The translations under genes and the position numbers were made by a program. A stretch of 64,000 nt of DNA from Shewanella metallivivens (GTDB lineage Bacteria > Pseudomonadota > Gammaproteobacteria > Enterobacterales > Shewanellaceae), in contig NZ_JAQQPZ010000007.1 of the NCBI RefSeq assembly GCF_028750675.1, positions 62,001-126,000 of the forward strand, in the 5' to 3' direction. The notes below the pieces were generated by a model. That model made no database searches. It was not told the DNA's origin and saw only the letters and a program-made list of their open reading frames with translations. The first letter of the stretch is position 1. Every line of letters begins with the position of its first letter. Below are positions 35,968 to 45,000 of the stretch, piece by piece.

Positions 35968-38022
35968 TTAATGGCCAAATTTAATTCTGATGCCTGCGTT
36001 AGCAATAAAGCCATCGTTACGCGACCAAATGTCAGTGGTCCATTGGCCGCTAGGCGCGCGGCTAGGCAGTAGCATTGGGTGCTCATCCGTTTGCTTTATA
36101 TCGAGTAGGTTTTCTAAATTAATAAACCAACTGACTCTGCCCACGGTAATCTCACCCATTAAGCCTAAATGCCAATAGGGGTTGGTTTCATCAATATAAG
36201 GATTATCATTTACGCGCTGCGTGCCAGTGTAGTAGGCCTCAAAACCGGCTCTAAAATTACCATGCTGCTCCCACATTGCCACAAAACCTGCAGAATGACG
36301 TGGAGTGAGTGCAATAGCTCGTCGCCCTGCGCCTTCAGGGTCCTCTTCACTGGCATCTAAATACAAGTAACTTGCCGTGAGTTTAACGTCGCCTAAATAA
36401 TAACGCAGCAACACTTCAGAACCGCGAATTTGGCTTTCACCCGGTGCATTCACCAATCTCACCGCATCGAGGCTGCCGTTGTTGTTGGTAGAAAATGCCT
36501 CTAGCGTGGTGACGTTATCCACATTAGAGCCAAATAACGTCAAACTGGTTTCGGCATCGTCAAATGCATAGGTAAAATCAAGTGACGCCGTTTTAGCCTG
36601 TTCTTCTTTTAACCCCTCAATTGGCGCGAGCCTTGACAACCCCGCAGCCTCAATCTCTTCAACAAACGGTGTGGGGGCAAAGTAACCTTCGCCATAAGAG
36701 CCTCTTATGGTTAATTCATTTGGGCGATAAAGCACTGACACTCTTGGGCTAAATTGCGTACCGTATTCGCTGTGATCGTCAATACGCGCACTGTAAGACG
36801 TAGTGATTTGATCGGTTAACTCATAATCAAGCTGGGCAAATGCGCCAGGGACATCGTAAGAGTAATCAAACTCAGGGAAAGTATCTGAGCGAAAGACTTC
36901 AGATTGATACGCTAAACCAACCACCCAATCACTGTTATCGGTGTAACCTGCAATACTGTTTTCAAATAAATAACTCTCGTGGGTATCTTCTTCAATATCA
37001 GTACCATAAACATGCTCATGATCTTGCACCATCGCCGAGCCGCGTGCGGTCATGGTTAAGCTGTCTAATAACGGCATGGTAAACACCAAGCCGCCATCAA
37101 GCCTTTCTGAGTCTTGTGATTGCTCAAACCTTGTGCCATCGGCTACCGTATTATCACCAAGTGTCCCGCCTGTGCGATTTTCGGTCATATAGCCACTGGT
37201 AACATACAATGTTTGTCCCGCGTCACCTTCCCAAAATACACGAGGACGCACGGTATAACGCTCATACCCCGCCAGATCTATCCAGCCATCGTCGTCAACA
37301 TCTTGCTCATCTTGATAATGGGCTCCAGCAGTCATTGAGCCTTTTACATTCTCGCTCAGCGGCGACTCCACATAGGTGGTCACATCCTGACCATTGCGAG
37401 TGGTACCATTGACCAATACTTCACCATTTAACTCATCACCTGGCGTGCGAGACACAAGGTTAATCACGCCGCCAAGCGCAGAACCACCATAAAGCGATGA
37501 GGCAGAACCTTTAATAATTTCAACACGTTTTAAATCTGTTGGCGGCACTTGTAATAACCCTATCGATGCAGCCTGGTTACCATATAGCGGTAAGCCATCA
37601 GCCAGTAATTGGGTATAGCGGCCGTACAAACCTTGTAAACGAATATTGGCACTGCCCAGCGCGGGTGATGTGGTTTGTAATCGCACCCCGCCCGTTTCAG
37701 CCACCAGCATCGAAATATTGCCCGGTCTCATTGCCGCTTTCTCTTCAATTTCTTCGCGATTAACCACCTCAACACGGATCGGTTGCTCATCGACAATCCG
37801 CCCAGACCGCGTTGCCTGTATCACAATGGTTTCCATTGCTTCTTCGTGTTCATGCTCATCTTCATGTCCCTCCTCATGATGATCAGCATCGGCATGATGT
37901 TCATCATGAGATCCCGAGGCGTGTTGCTCTAGGTTAACCGAATGCACCTCATCACTTGCGTGACTCAGCCCCATAAGCCCAAGCGACAGCATTAACGATG
38001 CCGTAGCAGAATAACGAAACAT
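35968..38022 (-). CDS. TonB-dependent outer-membrane receptor with His-rich N-terminus (ZnuD-like)
   Basis: The 684-residue receptor has a signal peptide (to about residue 22), then a very His/Asp/Glu-rich stretch (about 30-62, with more than ten histidines), a TonB-box-like METIVIQATR, a plug domain (LLADGLPLYG, VEIIKGSASSLYGGSALGGVINL) and a beta-barrel ending in KFGH. His-rich receptors of this type are linked with zinc or other divalent metals. The promoter side carries a MerR-type promoter shared with the divergent ZntR-like gene. AAGGA precedes the ATG. The actual substrate is inferred. Confidence 0.9.
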   Translation of the reverse strand: MFRYSATASLMLSLGLMGLSHASDEVHSVNLEQHASGSHDEHHADADHHEEGHEDEHEHEEAMETIVIQATRSGRIVDEQPIRVEVVNREEIEEKAAMRPGNISMLVAETGGVRLQTTSPALGSANIRLQGLYGRYTQLLADGLPLYGNQAASIGLLQVPPTDLKRVEIIKGSASSLYGGSALGGVINLVSRTPGDELNGEVLVNGTTRNGQDVTTYVESPLSENVKGSMTAGAHYQDEQDVDDDGWIDLAGYERYTVRPRVFWEGDAGQTLYVTSGYMTENRTGGTLGDNTVADGTRFEQSQDSERLDGGLVFTMPLLDSLTMTARGSAMVQDHEHVYGTDIEEDTHESYLFENSIAGYTDNSDWVVGLAYQSEVFRSDTFPEFDYSYDVPGAFAQLDYELTDQITTSYSARIDDHSEYGTQFSPRVSVLYRPNELTIRGSYGEGYFAPTPFVEEIEAAGLSRLAPIEGLKEEQAKTASLDFTYAFDDAETSLTLFGSNVDNVTTLEAFSTNNNGSLDAVRLVNAPGESQIRGSEVLLRYYLGDVKLTASYLYLDASEEDPEGAGRRAIALTPRHSAGFVAMWEQHGNFRAGFEAYYTGTQRVNDNPYIDETNPYWHLGLMGEITVGRVSWFINLENLLDIKQTDEHPMLLPSRAPSGQWTTDIWSRNDGFIANAGIRIKFGH

Positions 38023-38066
38023 ATAACGTCCTTATAACAACAGAGGATCTAAAAATGGTATCCTGT

Positions 38067-38097
38067 AGCGTAAAGGTTACAGTCACTGGAAGGTCAA
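38067..38097 (-). promoter_or_regulatory. MerR-type promoter with 19-bp spacer, reading toward the TonB receptor
   Basis: On the minus strand TTGACC (-35, plus-strand 38092-38097) and TACGCT (-10, 38067-38072) are separated by 19 bp, the over-long spacing typical of MerR-activated promoters. The spacer holds an imperfect dyad (ACCTTCCAG and CTGTAACCT), where the MerR protein would bind. The -35 box lies right next to the TTG start of the regulator gene. Confidence 0.65.
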
Positions 38098-38098
38098 G

Positions 38099-38488
38099 TT
38101 GAAAATAAGTGAATTAGCATCGATTGCTCAGGTTTCGGTAAAAACCATCCGATATTATGAACAAATTGGTTTGTTATCGGCCCCCATTCGCGCCAGCAAT
38201 GGTTATCGTCACTACCAAGAAAAAGACATCGAGACATTGGTGTTTATAAGGCGCTGCAGAGAATTAAACATCGGACTCGACGACATAAAGCGCCTAGTAG
38301 ATACACAACAAGATCCAAAGTCATCGTGTGCCTTAGTCGATAATATCATCGCCGAGCAACTGGCACGTATACAACAAACCCAGCGAGAACTGGCATTACT
38401 AGAGCAATCACTCGCCGCACTGGCATCCTGTTGTCAAAGTCAGCAAATACAAGATTGTAGTATTTTACAGACACTAAAATCGTCATAA
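38099..38488 (+). CDS. MerR-family metal-responsive regulator, ZntR-like
   Basis: The 129-residue protein has the MerR helix-turn-helix (KISELASIAQVSVKTIRYYEQ, residues 2-22), a dimerisation helix and a C-terminal metal loop. Cys77 in the KSSCALV segment sits where divalent-metal sensors have Cys79, where copper sensors have Ser. Cys111, Cys112 and Cys120 match the CC-x7/8-C pattern of ZntR. This points to Zn, Cd or Pb sensing. The start is TTG, supported by GGAAGG five to six bases before. It is divergent from the TonB receptor, its most likely target. Confidence 0.85.
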   Translation: MKISELASIAQVSVKTIRYYEQIGLLSAPIRASNGYRHYQEKDIETLVFIRRCRELNIGLDDIKRLVDTQQDPKSSCALVDNIIAEQLARIQQTQRELALLEQSLAALASCCQSQQIQDCSILQTLKSS

Positions 38489-38687
38489 CGATACTCATAC
38501 AAACGCTCTACAAGGGTTTATTAGGCTTTACTGAGTGAACTTAAACGACTATGATCCGGCTCCATTAACGGTTGCGTATACTGTACTGTTAAGGCTTCAA
38601 TTTGCGGCAGCGTTTTAGCATGATAACAACACTCAGCTTAGACACGATTAATCCTAAAAAAGGGACATCTGAAACCTCAGACACTGT

Positions 38688-38921
38688 ATGGATACCAATA
38701 TGACGACACAAACAATCACAGTACTTTACTACCCTGCAGAACTTGCCATTAAGCCTCTAGCCGAAGTGTTATACGATCTCGAAGTGGGCGTTAACGGCCG
38801 TGTGATCATTCCGATGGAATATAAAGAAGATAAAATCATCGTCGCGGTATTTAAAGGTGAAGTCGAACTGTTAAACGCATTAGGCGATAGGGTTGCATCA
38901 GAGTGCAATGACGTTGCCTAA
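38688..38921 (+). CDS. TIGR02922/DUF2375-family small protein
   Basis: The 77-residue protein, with ITVLYYPAELAIKPLAEV and VNGRVIIPMEYKEDKIIVAVF, fits a small conserved family of Shewanella and Colwellia relatives whose function is unknown. It is soluble, with a beta-alpha-beta look. The first ATG is used here. A second ATG four codons later (MTTQ) is as likely and gives about 73 residues. It is a single-gene unit. Confidence 0.75.
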   Translation: MDTNMTTQTITVLYYPAELAIKPLAEVLYDLEVGVNGRVIIPMEYKEDKIIVAVFKGEVELLNALGDRVASECNDVA

Positions 38922-39222
38922 AGGCAATATCGCTCAGTAGTCATTCGTGCTAAACCGGATAAAAGTCATATTACAAGTTTGATGTGGCTGACGATACGAT
39001 TATCAGATTTAACAGGTCTCGCGACGTTAACCCGCCGTAAAAATTAACTTTGGCGCATCACCGTGGACGTACCAACGCAAACTGGATTTATGCCTAACGC
39101 TAGTCCCCTTTGCACGAAAACAGCAGACTCACAGGTTAGACTACGTTCCCCCTAAGCAGCGTTTAAGTGTCTTTCATCACAGTGAATATTGACTTTATTA
39201 ATAGTCAGCGTAAATCCTCAAA
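38922..39222. other. Intergenic region, no recognised feature
   Basis: The gap lies between the convergent small-protein gene and the GGDEF-EAL-CBS gene. I found no terminator with a proper T-tract, no repeat and no convincing ORF. Confidence 0.5.
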
Positions 39223-41694
39223 TCATTGCTGGATCATCTTGAATAAATGCCCTTTCACTTGCTCAATGGTAATTGCCCCTAAAAATATCCCTGTTTTACC
39301 GGTAACCACCATGACTGATTTAGGGTATAAGCAAAAATGCTTTAATAATGATTCAACCGAATAGTCAGTATAACAAGTATATTCGACAGGGATAAAAATT
39401 TGGTGAGCCCGTTTCGTCATCGTTAATCTATCGTGTTTTGTCTCAGCATTTGTGTTCACATATGGGCTAATTGCAGCATTGATCTCATGCTGTGAAATAT
39501 ACCCAACACATTTACTGTTACTCAACACCATAACCATATCGCTGCTGTCAACCATATCAATAAACATCTCGATCCTATCATCTGGTTCAACATGTGGTGG
39601 TTTAGGCATTAAAAAATCAATCACCGTCGGTATTTTTTTCATGTCACTCACAAGAAGCTTAAGCTGAAGTTGGTCTATGATGTCGTTAATATCGTTCACA
39701 GTATGAGTGTGTTCCATTAACGAAAGCGGCTTACTAAAAATATAGCCTTGTACATAATTCACCCCCATCTCAACTAAAATCTTAAGTACGTCCGGGCCTT
39801 CAACCCCTTCAATCACAATTTCACCACCCATTGAGTGAATAAATTGGGTAAACATTTTCACCATTAGGCGCTTTTGTTTGTCTTTTACTATGTCATCAGT
39901 GATGAGCTTATTAATTTTAATTAAATTGAGAGGCAATACAGATAGGTCTGTAAACGAGGTATAACCAGAACCAAAATCATCGATAGCCAGCACGATATCA
40001 TTGTCAGTAATATGTTTAATATCATCAAGAATACTTAGGTTATCGTTACACACTGCTGACTCAGTTAACTCAATAGTGATCCGACTAGGATCAATGCCTG
40101 TCGAATGAATCAATTTAACAGTGTCATCTAACGTAAAACGGTTTTTAGAGCGATTAATCATTGAGCGATTAATTGATAAGCCTAAATGTTCATTTCCTAA
40201 CATCGAAGCTAACGTAGGTAACTCGTTTATAGCAGTGAGCAGCACTTTTTTGTCAATGATATTAATCCAATCATTTTCTTCAGCCAACTCAATAAGTTCT
40301 TGAATATTATGATGCACCGAAGTGTTTATATTGAAGCGAGCCAATGCTTCAACCTTATCTATTTTTAATGTTTTTAGGTTAATAATAGGTTGGTAAACGA
40401 CATAGATCTGATCATGCTCGAGGCAACTTTGTAAAGCGGATTCTAGCTTCAATTTACGGTTATTGATGATATTGATTTTGGGATTAAAGTACTTGACCTT
40501 ATGCTCATTAACATAGCTAAACCCCACTGAAGAGGTCGTCAACGCTTGTAGCGCATTCAATAAAACCTGTTCATTACTTTTTGCATCTACACCATCAATT
40601 GACACGCCAATGTTACATTGAATTTTATGTTCTAACTGTAACTGATTCTCTTCCAGTAATAAGCCAAATATTTCAGCTAAATCACGATGAATCGTCTTTA
40701 TCAACTTTGAGGAAATAAACGCACCACAGATTTGTTCATCGTTTAAGACGCCTAATTTAACGATATGCCTAAAGCCTTTAAGCTTAGGGATAGATTGGTC
40801 AAACAACCAACGAGGGGAAATTGAGTTTTTTGATGAATGAAAATAAGTGTCAATCACAAAAACCACCAAACTTTCTTGATTGCTTCGCAGCGCTCGCATG
40901 CCGTTTAATGTATCAAAAAAATCGACTTTATTATTCCAATCCCAATTCGACTTTTGTTGTGAAAACTCAACGATATCTGAAAATATAAAATCAAGCTTAT
41001 TTAACTGAAATATAGTTAATTGCGAACTTTTATTAGGCTCGGAGTAATGCAGTATATTGGCTTTAAAGGCCACATAAGAACCATCTTTATGATAAAAAAA
41101 TAGTTCTCCATCCCAAGTACCATTCGTTTCACAATTAAACAAATACTCCTGAAACACATTGTTTTTATCATGAATAAAAGCGCTAATGTTTTGGCCAACA
41201 ACTTCGTACTCCTCATAACCAAGGTACTCGACGAGCATTTGATTAATCAGCAATATTTGATTGTGCACATCACACACAAGCAACAATCGTGAAGACTTGT
41301 AAAACAACGTTTTTAAAATCGAGGCTTCTTCTTGTTTTGATGGTAATACACGCTTAAAAAACATACTGCCAGAAACAAGCTTTAAATTACTCGAAAAAAT
41401 GGTGACTTCAACAAGGTACTTAACGTTGGCGATAGAAAACACCACATGGCATGTGACAATATCTTGAGAGGATATACTGGTCTCGATATTTTTCTTGAAA
41501 TACTCTGCTTGTTTCTTATCTAATAAATCAATAAGTAACCTAAACCTTACCGTCCCAGGGTTTTCGGATCCAAAAATGATTTTTAACAGGTTTTCACTGT
41601 AAAATAGCTTTTCATCAATGTTCCATTTCCATTGAAAAGTACGATCAAGTAGATCTTTTTCAGCGCAATTAAGCGTCATCATGATTCCATTCAT
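39223..41694 (-). CDS. PAS - degenerate GGDEF - EAL - CBS protein, probable c-di-GMP phosphodiesterase
   Basis: The 823-residue cytosolic protein has two PAS-like regions (about 1-130 and 140-250), a region at about 255-410 where a GGDEF domain is expected but no GGDEF motif is found, an EAL domain (about 420-665) and a CBS-domain pair (about 680-820, with the DFLMPKP and VMVVTGKTG segments). The EAL keeps EALARF, ELTES, DDFGSGYTS, KINK and EGVE, so hydrolysis of c-di-GMP is plausible. CBS pairs bind adenine nucleotides. The true start may be one of the later ATGs (MTLNCAEK), as AAGGA abuts the first ATG. It is separated from the kinase upstream by 324 bp. Confidence 0.87.
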   Translation of the reverse strand: MNGIMMTLNCAEKDLLDRTFQWKWNIDEKLFYSENLLKIIFGSENPGTVRFRLLIDLLDKKQAEYFKKNIETSISSQDIVTCHVVFSIANVKYLVEVTIFSSNLKLVSGSMFFKRVLPSKQEEASILKTLFYKSSRLLLVCDVHNQILLINQMLVEYLGYEEYEVVGQNISAFIHDKNNVFQEYLFNCETNGTWDGELFFYHKDGSYVAFKANILHYSEPNKSSQLTIFQLNKLDFIFSDIVEFSQQKSNWDWNNKVDFFDTLNGMRALRSNQESLVVFVIDTYFHSSKNSISPRWLFDQSIPKLKGFRHIVKLGVLNDEQICGAFISSKLIKTIHRDLAEIFGLLLEENQLQLEHKIQCNIGVSIDGVDAKSNEQVLLNALQALTTSSVGFSYVNEHKVKYFNPKINIINNRKLKLESALQSCLEHDQIYVVYQPIINLKTLKIDKVEALARFNINTSVHHNIQELIELAEENDWINIIDKKVLLTAINELPTLASMLGNEHLGLSINRSMINRSKNRFTLDDTVKLIHSTGIDPSRITIELTESAVCNDNLSILDDIKHITDNDIVLAIDDFGSGYTSFTDLSVLPLNLIKINKLITDDIVKDKQKRLMVKMFTQFIHSMGGEIVIEGVEGPDVLKILVEMGVNYVQGYIFSKPLSLMEHTHTVNDINDIIDQLQLKLLVSDMKKIPTVIDFLMPKPPHVEPDDRIEMFIDMVDSSDMVMVLSNSKCVGYISQHEINAAISPYVNTNAETKHDRLTMTKRAHQIFIPVEYTCYTDYSVESLLKHFCLYPKSVMVVTGKTGIFLGAITIEQVKGHLFKMIQQ

Positions 41695-42018
41695 TCCTTA
41701 CCACATCCCTATGGTTTACCAAATAATGACCTTTTGTCACACATCACATTCAAACCGAGCCCCAAAGTTCTCGAGTCACCATTAAAAGCTTTCATTTAGG
41801 CCAGTCTATGATGTCATGCTCAGGCTTTATCATATTATCAGCTGCTTTATGATATTCAAATTAGTTATCGCAATAACGTGACCTGGTCAACTTAGTACAA
41901 TTCTTTATACAGACAACAGCTTAGGTAGGCAACGATACTTAACTATTTTAAATCAGCATATTAACCAAGCTCACTTTCAAGCTTGTCTAAACGGTATTGA
42001 TGACGTTAGAAAAGCCTT
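41695..42018. other. Intergenic region, no recognised feature
   Basis: AT-rich DNA between the second hybrid kinase gene and the EAL-CBS gene on the same strand. The length suggests the EAL-CBS gene has its own promoter. No terminator hairpin or repeat was seen. Confidence 0.5.
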
Positions 42019-45000
42019 TTACCCCTCATTGCCTGACACCATATTGCTTTTTAATATTTCGAGCGCTTTCACATAATTTAGCATTTGTACTTGATCATAA
42101 AAAGTTAGAAATGCCTCTTTGCCAATCAATGACATTATGCCTGCAGCGTTATTTTCGACGGTTTCATTCGCTGAGAGAGCATTAGTTTCTAAAGCCACAA
42201 TGAGCATTTCAACCTCCGATTGAGCCATCTTATCAACCAGTGGATCGACGGTGAGATTTTTTTGCGATTTAATTTGCGCTTGCTGCTCTAGAAAGTGCTG
42301 GCTATTGACTCGTAATTCTTTCAAACCTTTAATAATTTTGATTAATAAATCTGGTTGTTCATCATGTTCACCTTTGCGCAAACTGATTTCAGCTTGGGAC
42401 GTCAAATTGTACAATGCCTTTGCTCCAACCATGCCCGTACTGCCTCGTAACTTATGCAGTTCAGCCGCTAAAGTAAGTCGTTTTTCACGATGATTAAACG
42501 GGAACGATTCAAGACGTAACGCCTCAAAATCACGATATTCTTCAAACAAACGTCTTAGAGCAAACTCGAATAATTCCAAGTTGCCTTGAAATAAGTCGAC
42601 GCTATTTGTAATACCCGCTATCTCGGGCCAGTTAGCTACACTTTTGCAGGCCTCAGCAGAGTCAATATGTTCAATCATTACAGGCTTTTCCCGGTAATGC
42701 TCTATCTGCATACGTAGACATAAAATCAACTCTCCGGGTTCGATAGGTTTACTCAGAAATGCATTCATTCCGATATTAAGTGCTCGATTTTTTTCATCTG
42801 TTAACGTCCCCGCCGTTAAGGCAATGATGGGAAGTTGCTTAATATTTAATTGTTGGCGTATAACGCTGGTCGTTTCCAAGCCATCCATTTCGGGCATTTG
42901 CACATCCATCAACACCACATCAAAATCATTGTTGGCATCTTTTAACGCATCAATGGCTTTAGTACCACTGTTCGCCGTTGTCACGGCGGCACCATTATTT
43001 GCTAATATTTTCTCAACCACGTCGAGGTTCATTTGATTATCATCAACGACTAATATTCTGACTCCAGGTAACCACTTCGCTTTAACCGCTTCCATTTTAG
43101 TTGACGCTAGTACGCGACTTGTGTCGCCCGTATGCTCAATGAGGACTTTATTGACCAAACTAAATAACTCTGCAGGTTGCACAGGATGAAGCAATATCCC
43201 TTTAATTCGTTCACTATCAAGTTGTTCAACATGCTTCTGTTGTTCAGCAGCACACACAGCAATAACAGGGACTTGTGGCCAACTAGGAAGCTTAAATATT
43301 TCGTCCACCAGCGGTAAGCAATCTAGGTGATATTGTTCCCAGTCAATCACAACAACATCTGGCAATGTTTTTGAGTTGTATAACCGTTGCTGAAACTCCT
43401 GCTTAAACTGTTCCACGGTCGAGCCACAAAATACCCGCCACCCCAATGAAGTGCCAATCTTTTTCATGGTGCAGTTATCTTGCTCAGTATCACCAAGCAC
43501 CCATATATTGAGCGCTTCAATGATTGAATCCGTCGTAAAACCATCATCCTGATTGGTTTCGGTAAAAGGCACCTCAAACCAGAATCGGCTACCTACGCCC
43601 TGCTCACTAGAAACACCAACTTCACCACCTAATAATTCACTTAAGTTACTCACAATCGACAAGCCAAGCCCTGTTCCATCAAAACGACGATTAATACCAT
43701 CGTCAGCCTGATTAAAGGGGTGGAATATTTTATTTTGTTGCTTAGGAGAAATTCCGATACCAGTATCTTCAATAGTAAAACGCACCAACTCTTGATTGGG
43801 TAATATATTGTCAGACGTCTCACGCGTAACGTTTAGGGTCACACTGCCTTCACGGGTAAATTTAATCGCGTTACTCAATAAATTAGTGATGATCTGTTGC
43901 AATAATTTTTTATCGGTAAGCACCACAGGGGTTAAATCTGAGTCTATGTGTAAGCTAAGCGTAATGTTCTTTTGATGAGCTTGGTTAGAAAAAACATTGT
44001 ATATGTCATCAAGTAAATGTTGCAGATTACAAGGTTCGAGTACAACCTTCATCTCATTCGCTTCAATTTTACTCAAGTCTAAAATGTCATTGACAATGCC
44101 AAGTAGCGAACGCCCCGCAAGTTGAATATTACTCACCAAAGTTAACTGCTCTGGAGTTAAGTCATTTCCCTTGAGAAGGTGCGTTAATCCAATAACGGCA
44201 TTTAAAGGTGTGCGAATTTCATGACTCATGTTTGCTAAAAATGCGGTTTTAGCCTGACTGGCACTCTTGGCTTTTTCAATGGCATGGGTTAATGTTTTTT
44301 CAATTTTTTTCCGCTCCGAAATATTGCGGATAGAAGAAGCGATAAGTAGCTTATCATCCAACTGAATTGGACTTAAACTCACTTCCACCGGAAATTCAGA
44401 ACCGTCGGCATGACGACTAAAGAGATCATTCGCCATTCCCATTGGTCGCGTACGCGGTTTATTAACATAGCCATTTACATAGCTATCATGCTTTCCTGCA
44501 ACCGATACAGGCACCAACATATTTATTTTCTCACCGACTAGCTGTTCACGACTATAACCAAATAGTTTTTCAGCTTGGGAGTTAATTAAAACAATCACTC
44601 CTGCAGTGTCTATTATGACCATAGCTTCAGGCGATAACTCTGTGAGGCTTTCAAACATATTATCTTTTTGTTTTTGAGCGTCGAGCTCTTTTTTGACCTG
44701 GGAAGCAATAATCATACGAGTATTATTTGCCCACGAATAATAAAACAACATTAAAGCTAAAATTGAAAATGCGAGAAAAATCAGCATCTGTTTCAACAAT
44801 AATATCAATGCACTTTTATAAATTTCTGTCGTCGAAAATGTGGCTCTAATCATTAACTGGCCAGTGACATCACCTTGATTAGGGGAGATAAGCGTTTCAG
44901 CACTTAATAATGCATCATTGTGACTTTCCCAAGTGCTAAGACTATTGTTTAATGCGCTAAAAATATTTGCGGTTCGATGAAAAACATCTTCCCAATGATT

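Noticed and set aside
37209..37412. ORFs antisense to the TonB receptor gene
   Set aside because: The receptor's plug and barrel motifs explain the DNA, and the antisense frames are His/Pro-rich artefacts of its codons.
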